Shown piece after piece: positions 1-6,558 of a stretch of DNA of 19,337 nt. The position numbers and the translations under genes were made by a program. Under the pieces are notes generated by a model. The model was not told the DNA's origin. It saw only the letters and a list, made by a program, of their open reading frames with translations, and did not search any database. Where the stretch lies: the NCBI GenBank assembly GCA_030836345.1, contig JAURQA010000027.1, positions 1 to 19,337 of the forward strand, given 5' to 3'. Origin of the DNA: Bacteroidota bacterium (GTDB lineage Bacteria; Bacteroidota; Bacteroidia; NS11-12g; UBA955). Numbering within the stretch: position 1 is the first letter of the stretch; every line of letters begins with the position of its first letter.

Positions 1-654
1 ACCTGCCCCATCGTTTTTAGAGGGCCCACAGGTAGTGCAGGTCAATTAGCACAACAACATTCTCAAAATTTCGAAAACTGGTATGCCAATACTCCAGGAT
101 TAAAAGTAGTGGTTCCAAGCAATTGTCAAGATGCCAAAGGATTGCTTAAAACCTCTATTAGAGATAACAATCCCGTAATCTTTATGGAAAGTGAGCAAAT
201 GTATGGGGCGAAAGGTCCTGTCCCAGAGGAAGAATATCTGATCCCTATAGGAGTGGCCCGAGTGGATGAAGTAGGATCTGATGTAACTATAGTTAGCTTT
301 GGAAAAATGATGTTGCGCGCTCAAACAGCCGTTCAGGAATTAAAAAAAGAAGGCATTAACGCCGAACTCATTGATTTAAGAACAGTAAGACCCATTGATT
401 ATGATACCGTTATTAATAGCGTGAAAAAAACCAATCGATTAGTCATTGTTGAAGAAGCGTGGCCACTAGCTAGTATCAGCTCAGAAATTAGTCATATGGT
501 TCAATTAAAAGCGTTTGATCACCTCGATGCTCCCATTAGAAGAATTACTTCTAAAGATACCACTCTGCCCTATGCAAGCACTTTTGTTGAGGAATACCTC
601 CCAAGTGTAAAAGCTATAATTGAAGCAGTGAAATCAGTTACATACGTAGCTTAA
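1..654 (+). CDS. pdhB: Pyruvate dehydrogenase E1 component, beta subunit (5' truncated by window edge)
   Basis: The frame is open from the first base, so the gene begins upstream; about 217 C-terminal residues of a usual ~325 are visible. With the alpha subunit, this protein forms the thiamine-diphosphate-dependent E1 that decarboxylates pyruvate in the cytoplasmic pyruvate dehydrogenase complex. Visible family signatures are the opening PIVFRGPTGSAGQLAQQHSQ, then NTPGLKVVVPS (end of the pyrimidine-binding domain), and the transketolase C-terminal domain with VTIVSFGKM, ELIDLRTVRPID and VIVEEAWP. The stop is TAA. The nearest downstream gene is on the opposite strand 46 bp away and no clear terminator lies between. 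Related 2-oxo-acid dehydrogenase E1 beta proteins (branched-chain) are similar, but the first half and the FRGP region fit pyruvate dehydrogenase best. Confidence 0.93.
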   Translation, partial: TCPIVFRGPTGSAGQLAQQHSQNFENWYANTPGLKVVVPSNCQDAKGLLKTSIRDNNPVIFMESEQMYGAKGPVPEEEYLIPIGVARVDEVGSDVTIVSFGKMMLRAQTAVQELKKEGINAELIDLRTVRPIDYDTVINSVKKTNRLVIVEEAWPLASISSEISHMVQLKAFDHLDAPIRRITSKDTTLPYASTFVEEYLPSVKAIIEAVKSVTYVA

Positions 655-700
655 GCACCCTCTTTCGTATAATTAATCGAGCAAAAACTATTTGTTTGCA

Positions 701-934
701 CTAGTTGTAGTCGAACAGATCCTTTAATTCAATCCCCAGGGCTTCAGATAAGATGAGGACCGTTTTTAACGTCACATTGGTTCTTCCATTTTCTATCCTA
801 GAAATGGCCGTTATTTCCAAATTGCATTTAACAGCCAGGTCTAATTGAGATAAGCCTTTTCCTCTGCGAATTCCTTTTACTTTGGCACCAAATTTTTTCT
901 TGTGAGATTCTAAACTTAATCCATTTTTTGACAT
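701..934 (-). CDS. Small XRE-family helix-turn-helix transcriptional regulator
   Basis: A 77-residue cytoplasmic DNA-binding protein made almost entirely of one HTH_3/Cro-CI domain. The helix-turn-helix is seen in LSQLDLAVKCNLEITAISR followed by IENGRTNVTLKTV and the closing ALGIELKDLF. I chose the ATG at 934 (protein begins MSKNGLSLES); the frame could be extended to a TTG at 943, but that adds only three residues. The ATG lies inside a perfect palindrome (930-941) that recurs upstream at 974-983, which suggests the protein binds there and represses its own gene (inference). It is divergent from the candidate small RNA at about 1051-1155. No toxin, phage or restriction gene is adjacent, so its wider target is unknown. 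HTH assignment is secure; regulon is not. Confidence 0.88.
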   Translation of the reverse strand: MSKNGLSLESHKKKFGAKVKGIRRGKGLSQLDLAVKCNLEITAISRIENGRTNVTLKTVLILSEALGIELKDLFDYN

Positions 935-986
935 ATATGTCAAATTTCTTTATTATAATTGCACTCAGTGTAAACATATATGTCAA
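930..986. promoter_or_regulatory. Duplicated palindromic operator for the XRE regulator (predicted)
   Basis: Two sites share the 13-mer ACATATATGTCAA, at 931-943 and 974-986, with starts 43 bp apart (about four helical turns). The core ACATATATGT is self-complementary; the first copy extends to a perfect 12-bp palindrome, GACATATATGTC (930-941). The first copy contains the ATG of the regulator gene, and the second overlaps its predicted -7 box. Paired palindromes at the start of an XRE gene are typical autoregulatory operators. The palindromes are seen directly; the binding protein is inferred. Confidence 0.6.
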
Positions 987-1002
987 TTTCAATGTTTTTC
1001 AA
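971..1002 (-). promoter_or_regulatory. Predicted promoter of the XRE regulator gene
   Basis: Reading the minus strand, TTG (1002-1000) is followed after 21 nt by TATGTTTA (978-971), a 7/8 match to the Bacteroidota -7 box TAnnTTTG. Transcription would begin near 964, about 30 nt upstream of the ATG at 934. The -7 box overlaps the upstream operator copy, so binding there would block the promoter. Confidence 0.4.
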
Positions 1003-1012
1003 TAAAAAAAAA

Positions 1013-1044
1013 TTTGTTATTTTGTATCATATATTATACTTTTG
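1013..1044 (+). promoter_or_regulatory. Strong Bacteroidota-type promoter driving the candidate small RNA
   Basis: TTTG at 1013-1016 is followed after 20 nt by TACTTTTG at 1037-1044, a perfect match to the -33/-7 pattern TTG...TAnnTTTG of Bacteroidota housekeeping sigma. The predicted start is near 1050-1051. No plus-strand protein gene follows. Confidence 0.6.
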
Positions 1045-1050
1045 AGCGTG

Positions 1051-1155
1051 TTTGATTTTTATAGCTCCCAGAAAGGGAGATATTTCTCAATACTTTAAAA
1101 ACAACTACATAACAACCCAAAAAGCGTAGGCAGAATTTTGCCTATGCTTTTTTTT
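1051..1155 (+). ncRNA. Candidate intergenic small RNA (~105 nt)
   Basis: The segment between a perfect promoter (1013-1044) and a strong intrinsic terminator (1119-1155) holds no open reading frame on the plus strand and reads only into the antisense end of the DUF3109 gene. The 5' part folds into a hairpin: CTCCC (1065-1069), loop AGAAA, GGGAG (1075-1079). A short AUA/UAU helix extends it across a G.A mismatch, and an outer UUGA/UCAA pairing (1052-1055 with 1087-1090) lies beyond a U-rich internal loop. An unpaired A-rich linker (1091-1118) leads to the terminator stem. I could not assign it to a known RNA family; the Flavo-1 motif of Flavobacteria is a comparison to make. It could regulate mRNAs in trans, or be a trivial antisense transcript. 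Confidence 0.5.
1119..1155 (+). terminator. Intrinsic terminator of the candidate small RNA, possibly bidirectional
   Basis: AAAAAGCGTAGGCA (1119-1132) pairs with TGCCTATGCTTTTT (1139-1152) around a 6-nt loop; the plus-strand RNA has one G.U pair, and the T tract runs 1148-1155. Read on the minus strand, the same stem has an A.C mismatch but is followed by five Ts, so it may also end the long minus-strand operon whose last stop codon (1142-1144) lies within it. Confidence 0.75.
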
Positions 1156-1717
1156 CTCTTAAATGGACAAGCACGTTCTTAAACTCCTCATACCAGTGCT
1201 CACCAAATTTTCGGATTAAGGGCTCCTTTAAAAAATCTGATACCCTGATATTTTCTTTATCTCCTCTTTGGCAAGCCGGTTCACAAATATCCCATTTATG
1301 ATAATTTAGCGCCAAATATTCTCCTATTTTTTTAACCCTTACCGGATAAAGATGGCATGAGATTGGTTTCTTAAATGATAAAGCTCCAGCTCGTTGTGCA
1401 TTCTCAATAGCACAGGTGGCCATCATTCCATCAAATTTTACAAAAACACAAGCCCCGCTAGGTAAACATGTGGTACAGTCCTCTTCATCAATATCCTTTT
1501 CATGAAACCCCTCGGCGTCGAGCAAAGCAATGCCTTCAACTTCCATAAATGGTTTAATTTGGTTAATGCTATCCTGAATAATTTGAATCTCTTCTTTTTC
1601 TAATGGCGCACCATAATCTCCCTCTACACAACAGGCCCCTTTACAAGCCGAAGTATTGCAAGCGAACTGGGTGTTTATTAAATTATCTGATACTAAAACA
1701 TCTTCTATGATAAGCAT
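1142..1717 (-). CDS. DUF3109 family cysteine-cluster protein
   Basis: A 191-residue soluble protein of the DUF3109 family, widespread in Bacteroidota and of unknown biochemical function. It is cysteine-rich in a family-specific pattern: C20, C25-x3-C29-C30, C81-x2-C84, C90, C102, C121 in SCHLYPVR, and C145-x3-C149. This suggests metal or iron-sulfur cluster binding, as in YkgJ-type proteins (inference). There is no signal peptide. It is the last gene of the minus-strand array, starting 6 nt after the GLPGLI stop, and its own stop sits inside the bidirectional hairpin at 1119-1152. Family assignment is confident; role unknown. Confidence 0.85.
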   Translation of the reverse strand: MLIIEDVLVSDNLINTQFACNTSACKGACCVEGDYGAPLEKEEIQIIQDSINQIKPFMEVEGIALLDAEGFHEKDIDEEDCTTCLPSGACVFVKFDGMMATCAIENAQRAGALSFKKPISCHLYPVRVKKIGEYLALNYHKWDICEPACQRGDKENIRVSDFLKEPLIRKFGEHWYEEFKNVLVHLREKKA

Positions 1718-1723
1718 AACTAA

Positions 1724-2464
1724 CTATAGTAAGATCATCATTGCATTAATATAATAGCTCTTCCGCCGATACTTTGCAGGCATTTGGCTTGATTTACTGG
1801 AGAGCAGTTCAACTAGAGAAGCATTGGTGTGTTGCTCTCTTTTCTTTTCTAGCATATAGTTTTTTGGCAGCTCCTTTAAACTGGGAGATACCTTAGAAGC
1901 AAACCAGTTTAGATGTAAAGCAGGCAATGCCACGCCTAAAATACATCCTGGTAGGCCATTAAAAGCATCAGGACCAGCTGATGGCTTTATTTGAGGACAG
2001 TAAAATGCAAAAACCTTAACCGAGTCAAAAATAACCGTAGTCGCCTGGCGGCAATTATAACCCGCAATATTTCTATGCGTATTTGTGATCGTCCAACTCA
2101 TATTACGTGTTGTATCTACTACACGAACCTTTTTGTCATAAATATCCTTATTCTCTGAATATAAAGAGTCTTTTAAATCCGTTGAAACTTGGTTTTTATT
2201 AAGTGCATATCCCCATAAACCGGGAACCCTAATATCGTTCGTATTTTCTGGGAAATACTCCGACCCATGCGGTCTAACCACCAAGTAAAATACTTCTTTA
2301 TTCTCTGCGGGAATATTAGATGCGTATTTTTTCATCCACTCATTATCCTTCATCATATTCTGGATGTACATGGTTTTTTCAAATGTTACGGTACACGAAT
2401 CCATGTATTGCGCCTGCAATCCAAATGAAATGGTCATGACTAGTAGCATTGCTATTCTTATCAT
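1724..2464 (-). CDS. GLPGLI family exported protein
   Basis: A 246-residue protein with a signal peptide (MIRIAMLLVMTISFGLQAQ) and the name-giving motif of the GLPGLI family, here GLPGCILGVAL at residues 170-180, preceded by the conserved AGYNCRQA (134-141). The family is almost confined to Bacteroidota and has no established function; it is expected in the periplasm or at the outer membrane. Its ATG overlaps the stop of the upstream plug/barrel gene by 4 nt (ATGA), so the two are translationally coupled. GLPGLI genes are recurrently found beside such barrel proteins, which argues that they act together (inference). The DUF3109 gene follows after 6 nt. Confidence 0.9.
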   Translation of the reverse strand: MIRIAMLLVMTISFGLQAQYMDSCTVTFEKTMYIQNMMKDNEWMKKYASNIPAENKEVFYLVVRPHGSEYFPENTNDIRVPGLWGYALNKNQVSTDLKDSLYSENKDIYDKKVRVVDTTRNMSWTITNTHRNIAGYNCRQATTVIFDSVKVFAFYCPQIKPSAGPDAFNGLPGCILGVALPALHLNWFASKVSPSLKELPKNYMLEKKREQHTNASLVELLSSKSSQMPAKYRRKSYYINAMMILL

Positions 2465-5304
2465 TTATGCATTCCTTTCATTCTCCCAGACTTTTTCACT
2501 GGCTTTTTATTGGGTTTAGACTTAGAAGTAGTTGACATTCCTCTCCTAGTTGACGTATTGCCCTGATTGGAACCCAAACGACTAAACCTCCAAGATAATC
2601 TAGCATAAAAATACTGAGTGAAAATATTATATGTATTTTCTGAAATGGTATTTTGATATACATTTCTGCTATACCCAATATTTTGGTTGAATAAATCGTA
2701 TACGCCAAGCTTAAATTTTACTTTTCGCTTTTTATCCAAATACCGGGCTGCGCTTGCAGAGACTATAAAACTATTGGAGTTCTGCTTAAAAACAGCATTC
2801 GTTGGTCTAATATTTTGCGTCATTTCAACTTCCAAATCAACCACTTTAGGGTTCTCATAGAATAATTCAAGATCCCAGCTTTGCATAACATTTTCATTCT
2901 CAAACTCTTTGAATACACTTGCTGTAGATTTAGAGAAATTATAGGTGTATGAGAAATTCAAACCATATTTTCCAAAGTCTAGGTCAATTCCAGGATTTAT
3001 ATTGTGGCTCCACGAATTGGTCGTATTTTCTACATCATTAATGAAATTTACAAACCGGTCATAGGAAGGGCGATACCCCATACGAACGCTTAATGGCAGC
3101 TTACCAAAATTCTTATAGTAGTTGAAATTTCCATTAAACCCATACACTCCATTTCCATTGACTGTTTGATTCACACTTCTTCCAAATTCATCATAATTTA
3201 CTTTTGAAACAAAGGCATCCTGTGTTGCAAAAAATCGTAAATTACCAAAGATATATCGGCTCTTAAATGTTCTGTTATCAAACAATCGAAGGCGAACATT
3301 ATGCGTCAATGAGTTTTTTAAATTGACATTTCCGATGTTTAAATTTATTGGATTAATATTATCAATAATTGGTTGAATCTGATTGATACTAGGGGTGGTA
3401 ACATTGGATGAATATTTAATGTTTAAATTACCTTGGGTATAATATTTATAATTAAACTCCATGGTAGGAACAAAGGTATTAATAGGATCTTGCGTAAAAT
3501 CAATCCCTCTAATTTGTTCTTTTTGATTTAGGCTTATAAAATTGTGATTTAAGCCAATCTTAAAACGAATTTTATTGCGCAACCAATTAATGCCTGTTGA
3601 GTTCACCATTCGCAGTACGGAGTAATCTGAAATGGAACTTAAGCTATCAATATAGCTGAAACTGTTTTCATTAAACGTGAATTTCTCGCTTTCCATATTC
3701 TCAATATTTGTGGTCGTTGATGCCGAAATAAAAACTTCTTTCGATAGCGGATGATTGTAGAATACTCGAGCGCTGAGGTTATCTGCCTTTCCTTTAAAAC
3801 CCTTTTTTTGTGTCCACTGATTTCTTTGGGCACCCGTATCAACAAATGTGCGCACGGTAGATTCAAAGTCTGTAGAATCCTCGTTATTTTTTATACCATA
3901 TGAGAAGTTTGCTCCAAAGTATTGATTTTCTTTTTCAAACTTTTTCCTTAAAAAAATGGAAAGAGAGACGCTCTCTGATTGTCCATTTACTTTACTCTTG
4001 CTGCTTTGCGAATTGAGAGACCGCCCATCTCCTGAAAAGCTGCTATATTCTTGAGAGCTTTCATTTTTAAGTCGATCCTGATTTGCTTTAAAACTTATTC
4101 CTATATTGGTAAAAGTATCCAGTTGGATCTCCGTGCTAATCCCAAAATCAGCCCTATTTTTAAAATTAGATACTACGTTTGAATCAAGTCTATCCAGCGA
4201 GTTGCTCTCTAACAAGCTTTTTCTTCGGTTGCTGGTTCGAGTATCCAATAACAACTCCTTATAACCTCCATTTATATTCAGACTAATTTTATTGTTGTGA
4301 AATTTATTTTGATAATAACCATAGGTCGTATTTCCTTTTGGTAAACCCTGACTATAACCCAGCCAATAATCAAAATCAGATTTTGTAAAAGTTGTCGAGA
4401 ACCCTTCGGAACTAAAAGAGGAGTTAATGCTATTCGTAAACTCTCTCTTCTCCCTCCACGAAATATTAACCTCGGGCGAATTAGCTGTAATAGCATACAC
4501 ACCAAAGCGTTCTTTCTGTCTAAAGTGATTTACAAATATTTTTCCATCATATAAAAAATCATGGTTTTCGCCCCGAGCACCTCCCGCAGTTACCTTTGCT
4601 ATCCAGCCTTTTTTGGCATTGTCCTTTAATCGAATATCCATCACTTTTAAGGTTTCTCCATCCCCAGCAGCTTTCGCATCATCCGATTGCGCGTCATATA
4701 CTTTTACCGCATCTACATCTTTGGCATTTAAGTTTTTGGTGGCAATGGTAGCATCATCTCCAAAGAACTCCTCCCCATCCACTAATACGCGATCTACATC
4801 TTTACCTTGAGCCACAATATTTCCTGAGCGATCTACCTGCACTCCGGGCAGCTTACGCAGCAAATCCTCTACGGTTGCTCCTTCAAAGGTTTTAAAGCTA
4901 TCTGCAACAAATATTACTGTATCTCCCTTCATTTGTATTGCCGCTCGCTTGGCACGAATGACAATTGCTTTCATAAGTTCGTACGATTGAATCATATTGA
5001 GCGCTCCCAAATTTTGGGACTCATTAGGCTTTAAATCAACAAAGTCAACCATATCGGCAAACTCTGGATTGGAAGCAATAATTTTATAGGAGCCGGAATC
5101 TAAATCATTAAATCTAAATTGACCGCCCGCATTAGATCGTGTAAAACTAAGCAATGTATTATCGCTCTTTCTTAATAATAAGATCGATGCATCCTCAAAA
5201 TCTGATATCCTAGAGGTGTCGGTAAGTGTCCCTGAGATAGACCCCTTCTGGGCTAATAAAGGCAAACTCGCTAAGCTCAAAAAGGCAATAAAAAATGGTT
5301 TCAT
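2461..5304 (-). CDS. TonB-receptor-like outer-membrane barrel with carboxypeptidase regulatory-like domain
   Basis: A 947-residue outer-membrane protein. In order: signal peptide (1-18, ending LLA before Q19); a carboxypeptidase-D regulatory-like Ig fold (about 21-105, GSISGTLTDT ... GSYKIIASNPEF); a plug-like domain (about 117-215) with GDTVIFVADSF, LLRKLPGVQVD and VDGEEFFGDD; then a large barrel of the OMP_b-brl_3 type. The last predicted strand is near YFYARLSWRFSRLG. The barrel is followed by about 30 residues that are very basic (KSKPNKKPVKKSGRMKGMHK), so the protein does not end on the usual aromatic outer-membrane signal. The gene starts 26 nt after purE and overlaps the GLPGLI gene by 4 nt. 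The substrate is unknown: there is no SusD partner, so sugar import is not indicated. Confidence 0.88.
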   Translation of the reverse strand: MKPFFIAFLSLASLPLLAQKGSISGTLTDTSRISDFEDASILLLRKSDNTLLSFTRSNAGGQFRFNDLDSGSYKIIASNPEFADMVDFVDLKPNESQNLGALNMIQSYELMKAIVIRAKRAAIQMKGDTVIFVADSFKTFEGATVEDLLRKLPGVQVDRSGNIVAQGKDVDRVLVDGEEFFGDDATIATKNLNAKDVDAVKVYDAQSDDAKAAGDGETLKVMDIRLKDNAKKGWIAKVTAGGARGENHDFLYDGKIFVNHFRQKERFGVYAITANSPEVNISWREKREFTNSINSSFSSEGFSTTFTKSDFDYWLGYSQGLPKGNTTYGYYQNKFHNNKISLNINGGYKELLLDTRTSNRRKSLLESNSLDRLDSNVVSNFKNRADFGISTEIQLDTFTNIGISFKANQDRLKNESSQEYSSFSGDGRSLNSQSSKSKVNGQSESVSLSIFLRKKFEKENQYFGANFSYGIKNNEDSTDFESTVRTFVDTGAQRNQWTQKKGFKGKADNLSARVFYNHPLSKEVFISASTTTNIENMESEKFTFNENSFSYIDSLSSISDYSVLRMVNSTGINWLRNKIRFKIGLNHNFISLNQKEQIRGIDFTQDPINTFVPTMEFNYKYYTQGNLNIKYSSNVTTPSINQIQPIIDNINPINLNIGNVNLKNSLTHNVRLRLFDNRTFKSRYIFGNLRFFATQDAFVSKVNYDEFGRSVNQTVNGNGVYGFNGNFNYYKNFGKLPLSVRMGYRPSYDRFVNFINDVENTTNSWSHNINPGIDLDFGKYGLNFSYTYNFSKSTASVFKEFENENVMQSWDLELFYENPKVVDLEVEMTQNIRPTNAVFKQNSNSFIVSASAARYLDKKRKVKFKLGVYDLFNQNIGYSRNVYQNTISENTYNIFTQYFYARLSWRFSRLGSNQGNTSTRRGMSTTSKSKPNKKPVKKSGRMKGMHK

Positions 5305-5330
5305 GTGTGATTATTCTGCAAATAAACGGA

Positions 5331-5852
5331 TTACTTGCCCATTATGTTTTTTAAGTAGTCCAAAGAATCCATGCTCTCTAACTTAGATGCTTTGTTCAAC
5401 ACTTCATTTTCCATTTTATTCTTATAAATAGAAACGCGCTGCAGTACCTCTGCATTGGAAGACCCAATAATTTGAGCCGCTAAAATCCCTGCATTTTTTG
5501 CACCGTTAATGGCTACTGTGGCTACGGGAACCCCGGGAGGCATTTGAACAATGGAGTACAAACTGTCTATACCATTCATATTCGACGATTTTACAGGAAC
5601 TCCAATAACTGGCAATGGCGAAAATGCTGCAACCATTCCGGGAAGGTGTGCCGCGCCGCCTGCTCCTGCTATAATAACAGAATAATGATGTTCATGGGCT
5701 GTTTTGGAGAACTCCACTAGCCTATCAGGTGTTCTATGTGCGCTTACTACTGTTGTATCACAGTCAATCTTGAGTTTTTTAAGCACTTTTTCAGCTTCTA
5801 CCATTACTGGTAAATCGCTATCGCTGCCCATTATTATAGCTACCTTAGTCAT
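5331..5852 (-). CDS. purE: N5-carboxyaminoimidazole ribonucleotide mutase (class I PurE)
   Basis: A 173-residue cytoplasmic enzyme that converts N5-CAIR to CAIR in purine synthesis. The family's signatures are present: the N-terminal IIMGSDSDLPVM, SAHRTPDR with the catalytic histidine, AGAGGAAHLPGMVAA, GVPVKS, and the GVPVATVAI loop. The length fits class I PurE, which needs a separate PurK to make N5-CAIR; purK is not in this window. The start overlaps the end of pssA by 8 nt, so it is read from the same mRNA as a phospholipid gene, a pairing that looks like convenience rather than pathway logic. Confidence 0.96.
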   Translation of the reverse strand: MTKVAIIMGSDSDLPVMVEAEKVLKKLKIDCDTTVVSAHRTPDRLVEFSKTAHEHHYSVIIAGAGGAAHLPGMVAAFSPLPVIGVPVKSSNMNGIDSLYSIVQMPPGVPVATVAINGAKNAGILAAQIIGSSNAEVLQRVSIYKNKMENEVLNKASKLESMDSLDYLKNIMGK

Positions 5853-6558
5853 GATTTTTCACAAAGTAATGGGATAAAAGAGATATTCCAATATACATGA
5901 AGTAAATACTTAGTCCTGCTTCTTTGGGGAATAAGGCCATGAAAGCAATAGATGCAAGCAAAAAGATCCCCTTTTGTATTTTAAAAGGATCCCCTTTTTT
6001 TATCTTAAAAGCAAACATTTCCCAATTAGAAAGCATAAAAAAAGCAAATACAAACGGGAGCAATATCATAAACTCCGTTTGGCCACCAATGGCATTGCCC
6101 AAGTTTGTCCCATCAAATAAAAAGACCATAGATGCTATGGTTAAGCCCGTTATGGGCGTGGGTACACCAATAAAACCTTGGCTTTGGCGCGTATCTATAT
6201 TAAATAAGGCTAAGCGATATATCGCCGCCAAGGGTATGGCCAGAAATACGTATTTATTTATACAAAAACCTTGGGTACTGCAATGGCCCATGGCATTCAT
6301 AAAATCCCACCAGATAAACCCAGGTAAAACACCAAAAGTAACGCCATCTGCCAGCGAGTCTAGTTGTTTTCCCAATGCTCCAGCTGCATTTACCAAACGC
6401 GCAACAAAGCCGTCAAAGAAATCAAATACGGCCGCTAGAACCATGAACCAAAATGCCTGTTCCAGCTTGCCTTCAAAAACGGCTATTATCCCAAGAATTC
6501 CGCAAGCTAAATTGGATAGCGTGAGTAGATTGGGCAGTTGTTTTAACAAGTTTTTCAT
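5845..6558 (-). CDS. pssA: CDP-diacylglycerol--serine O-phosphatidyltransferase
   Basis: A 237-residue inner-membrane enzyme that makes phosphatidylserine, the precursor of phosphatidylethanolamine, from CDP-diacylglycerol and serine. The CDP-alcohol phosphatidyltransferase motif D-x2-DG-x2-AR-x8-G-x3-D-x3-D is complete: D46, D49, G50, A53, R54, G63, D67, D71. The N terminus LPNLLTLSNLACG is typical of bacterial PssA, and several hydrophobic membrane segments follow (for example near 140-152, 164-178, 195-210 and 215-230). Phosphatidylserine decarboxylase is not nearby. The start overlaps the upstream barrel-fusion gene by 4 nt. Phosphatidylglycerophosphate synthase shares the motif, but the N terminus favours PssA. 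Confidence 0.93.
   Translation of the reverse strand: MKNLLKQLPNLLTLSNLACGILGIIAVFEGKLEQAFWFMVLAAVFDFFDGFVARLVNAAGALGKQLDSLADGVTFGVLPGFIWWDFMNAMGHCSTQGFCINKYVFLAIPLAAIYRLALFNIDTRQSQGFIGVPTPITGLTIASMVFLFDGTNLGNAIGGQTEFMILLPFVFAFFMLSNWEMFAFKIKKGDPFKIQKGIFLLASIAFMALFPKEAGLSIYFMYIGISLLSHYFVKNHD

Noticed and set aside
681..699. Possible terminator hairpin between pdhB and the XRE gene (GCAAA/TTTGC)
   Set aside because: Only five weak pairs and no T tract; not enough for a terminator.
935..943. TTG start extending the XRE regulator by three residues
   Set aside because: The ATG at 934 follows immediately, gives a normal N terminus, and the extension lies inside the operator palindrome.
2461..5304. 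SusC-type glycan importer
   Set aside because: No SusD gene or glycoside hydrolase is adjacent; the partner is a GLPGLI protein.
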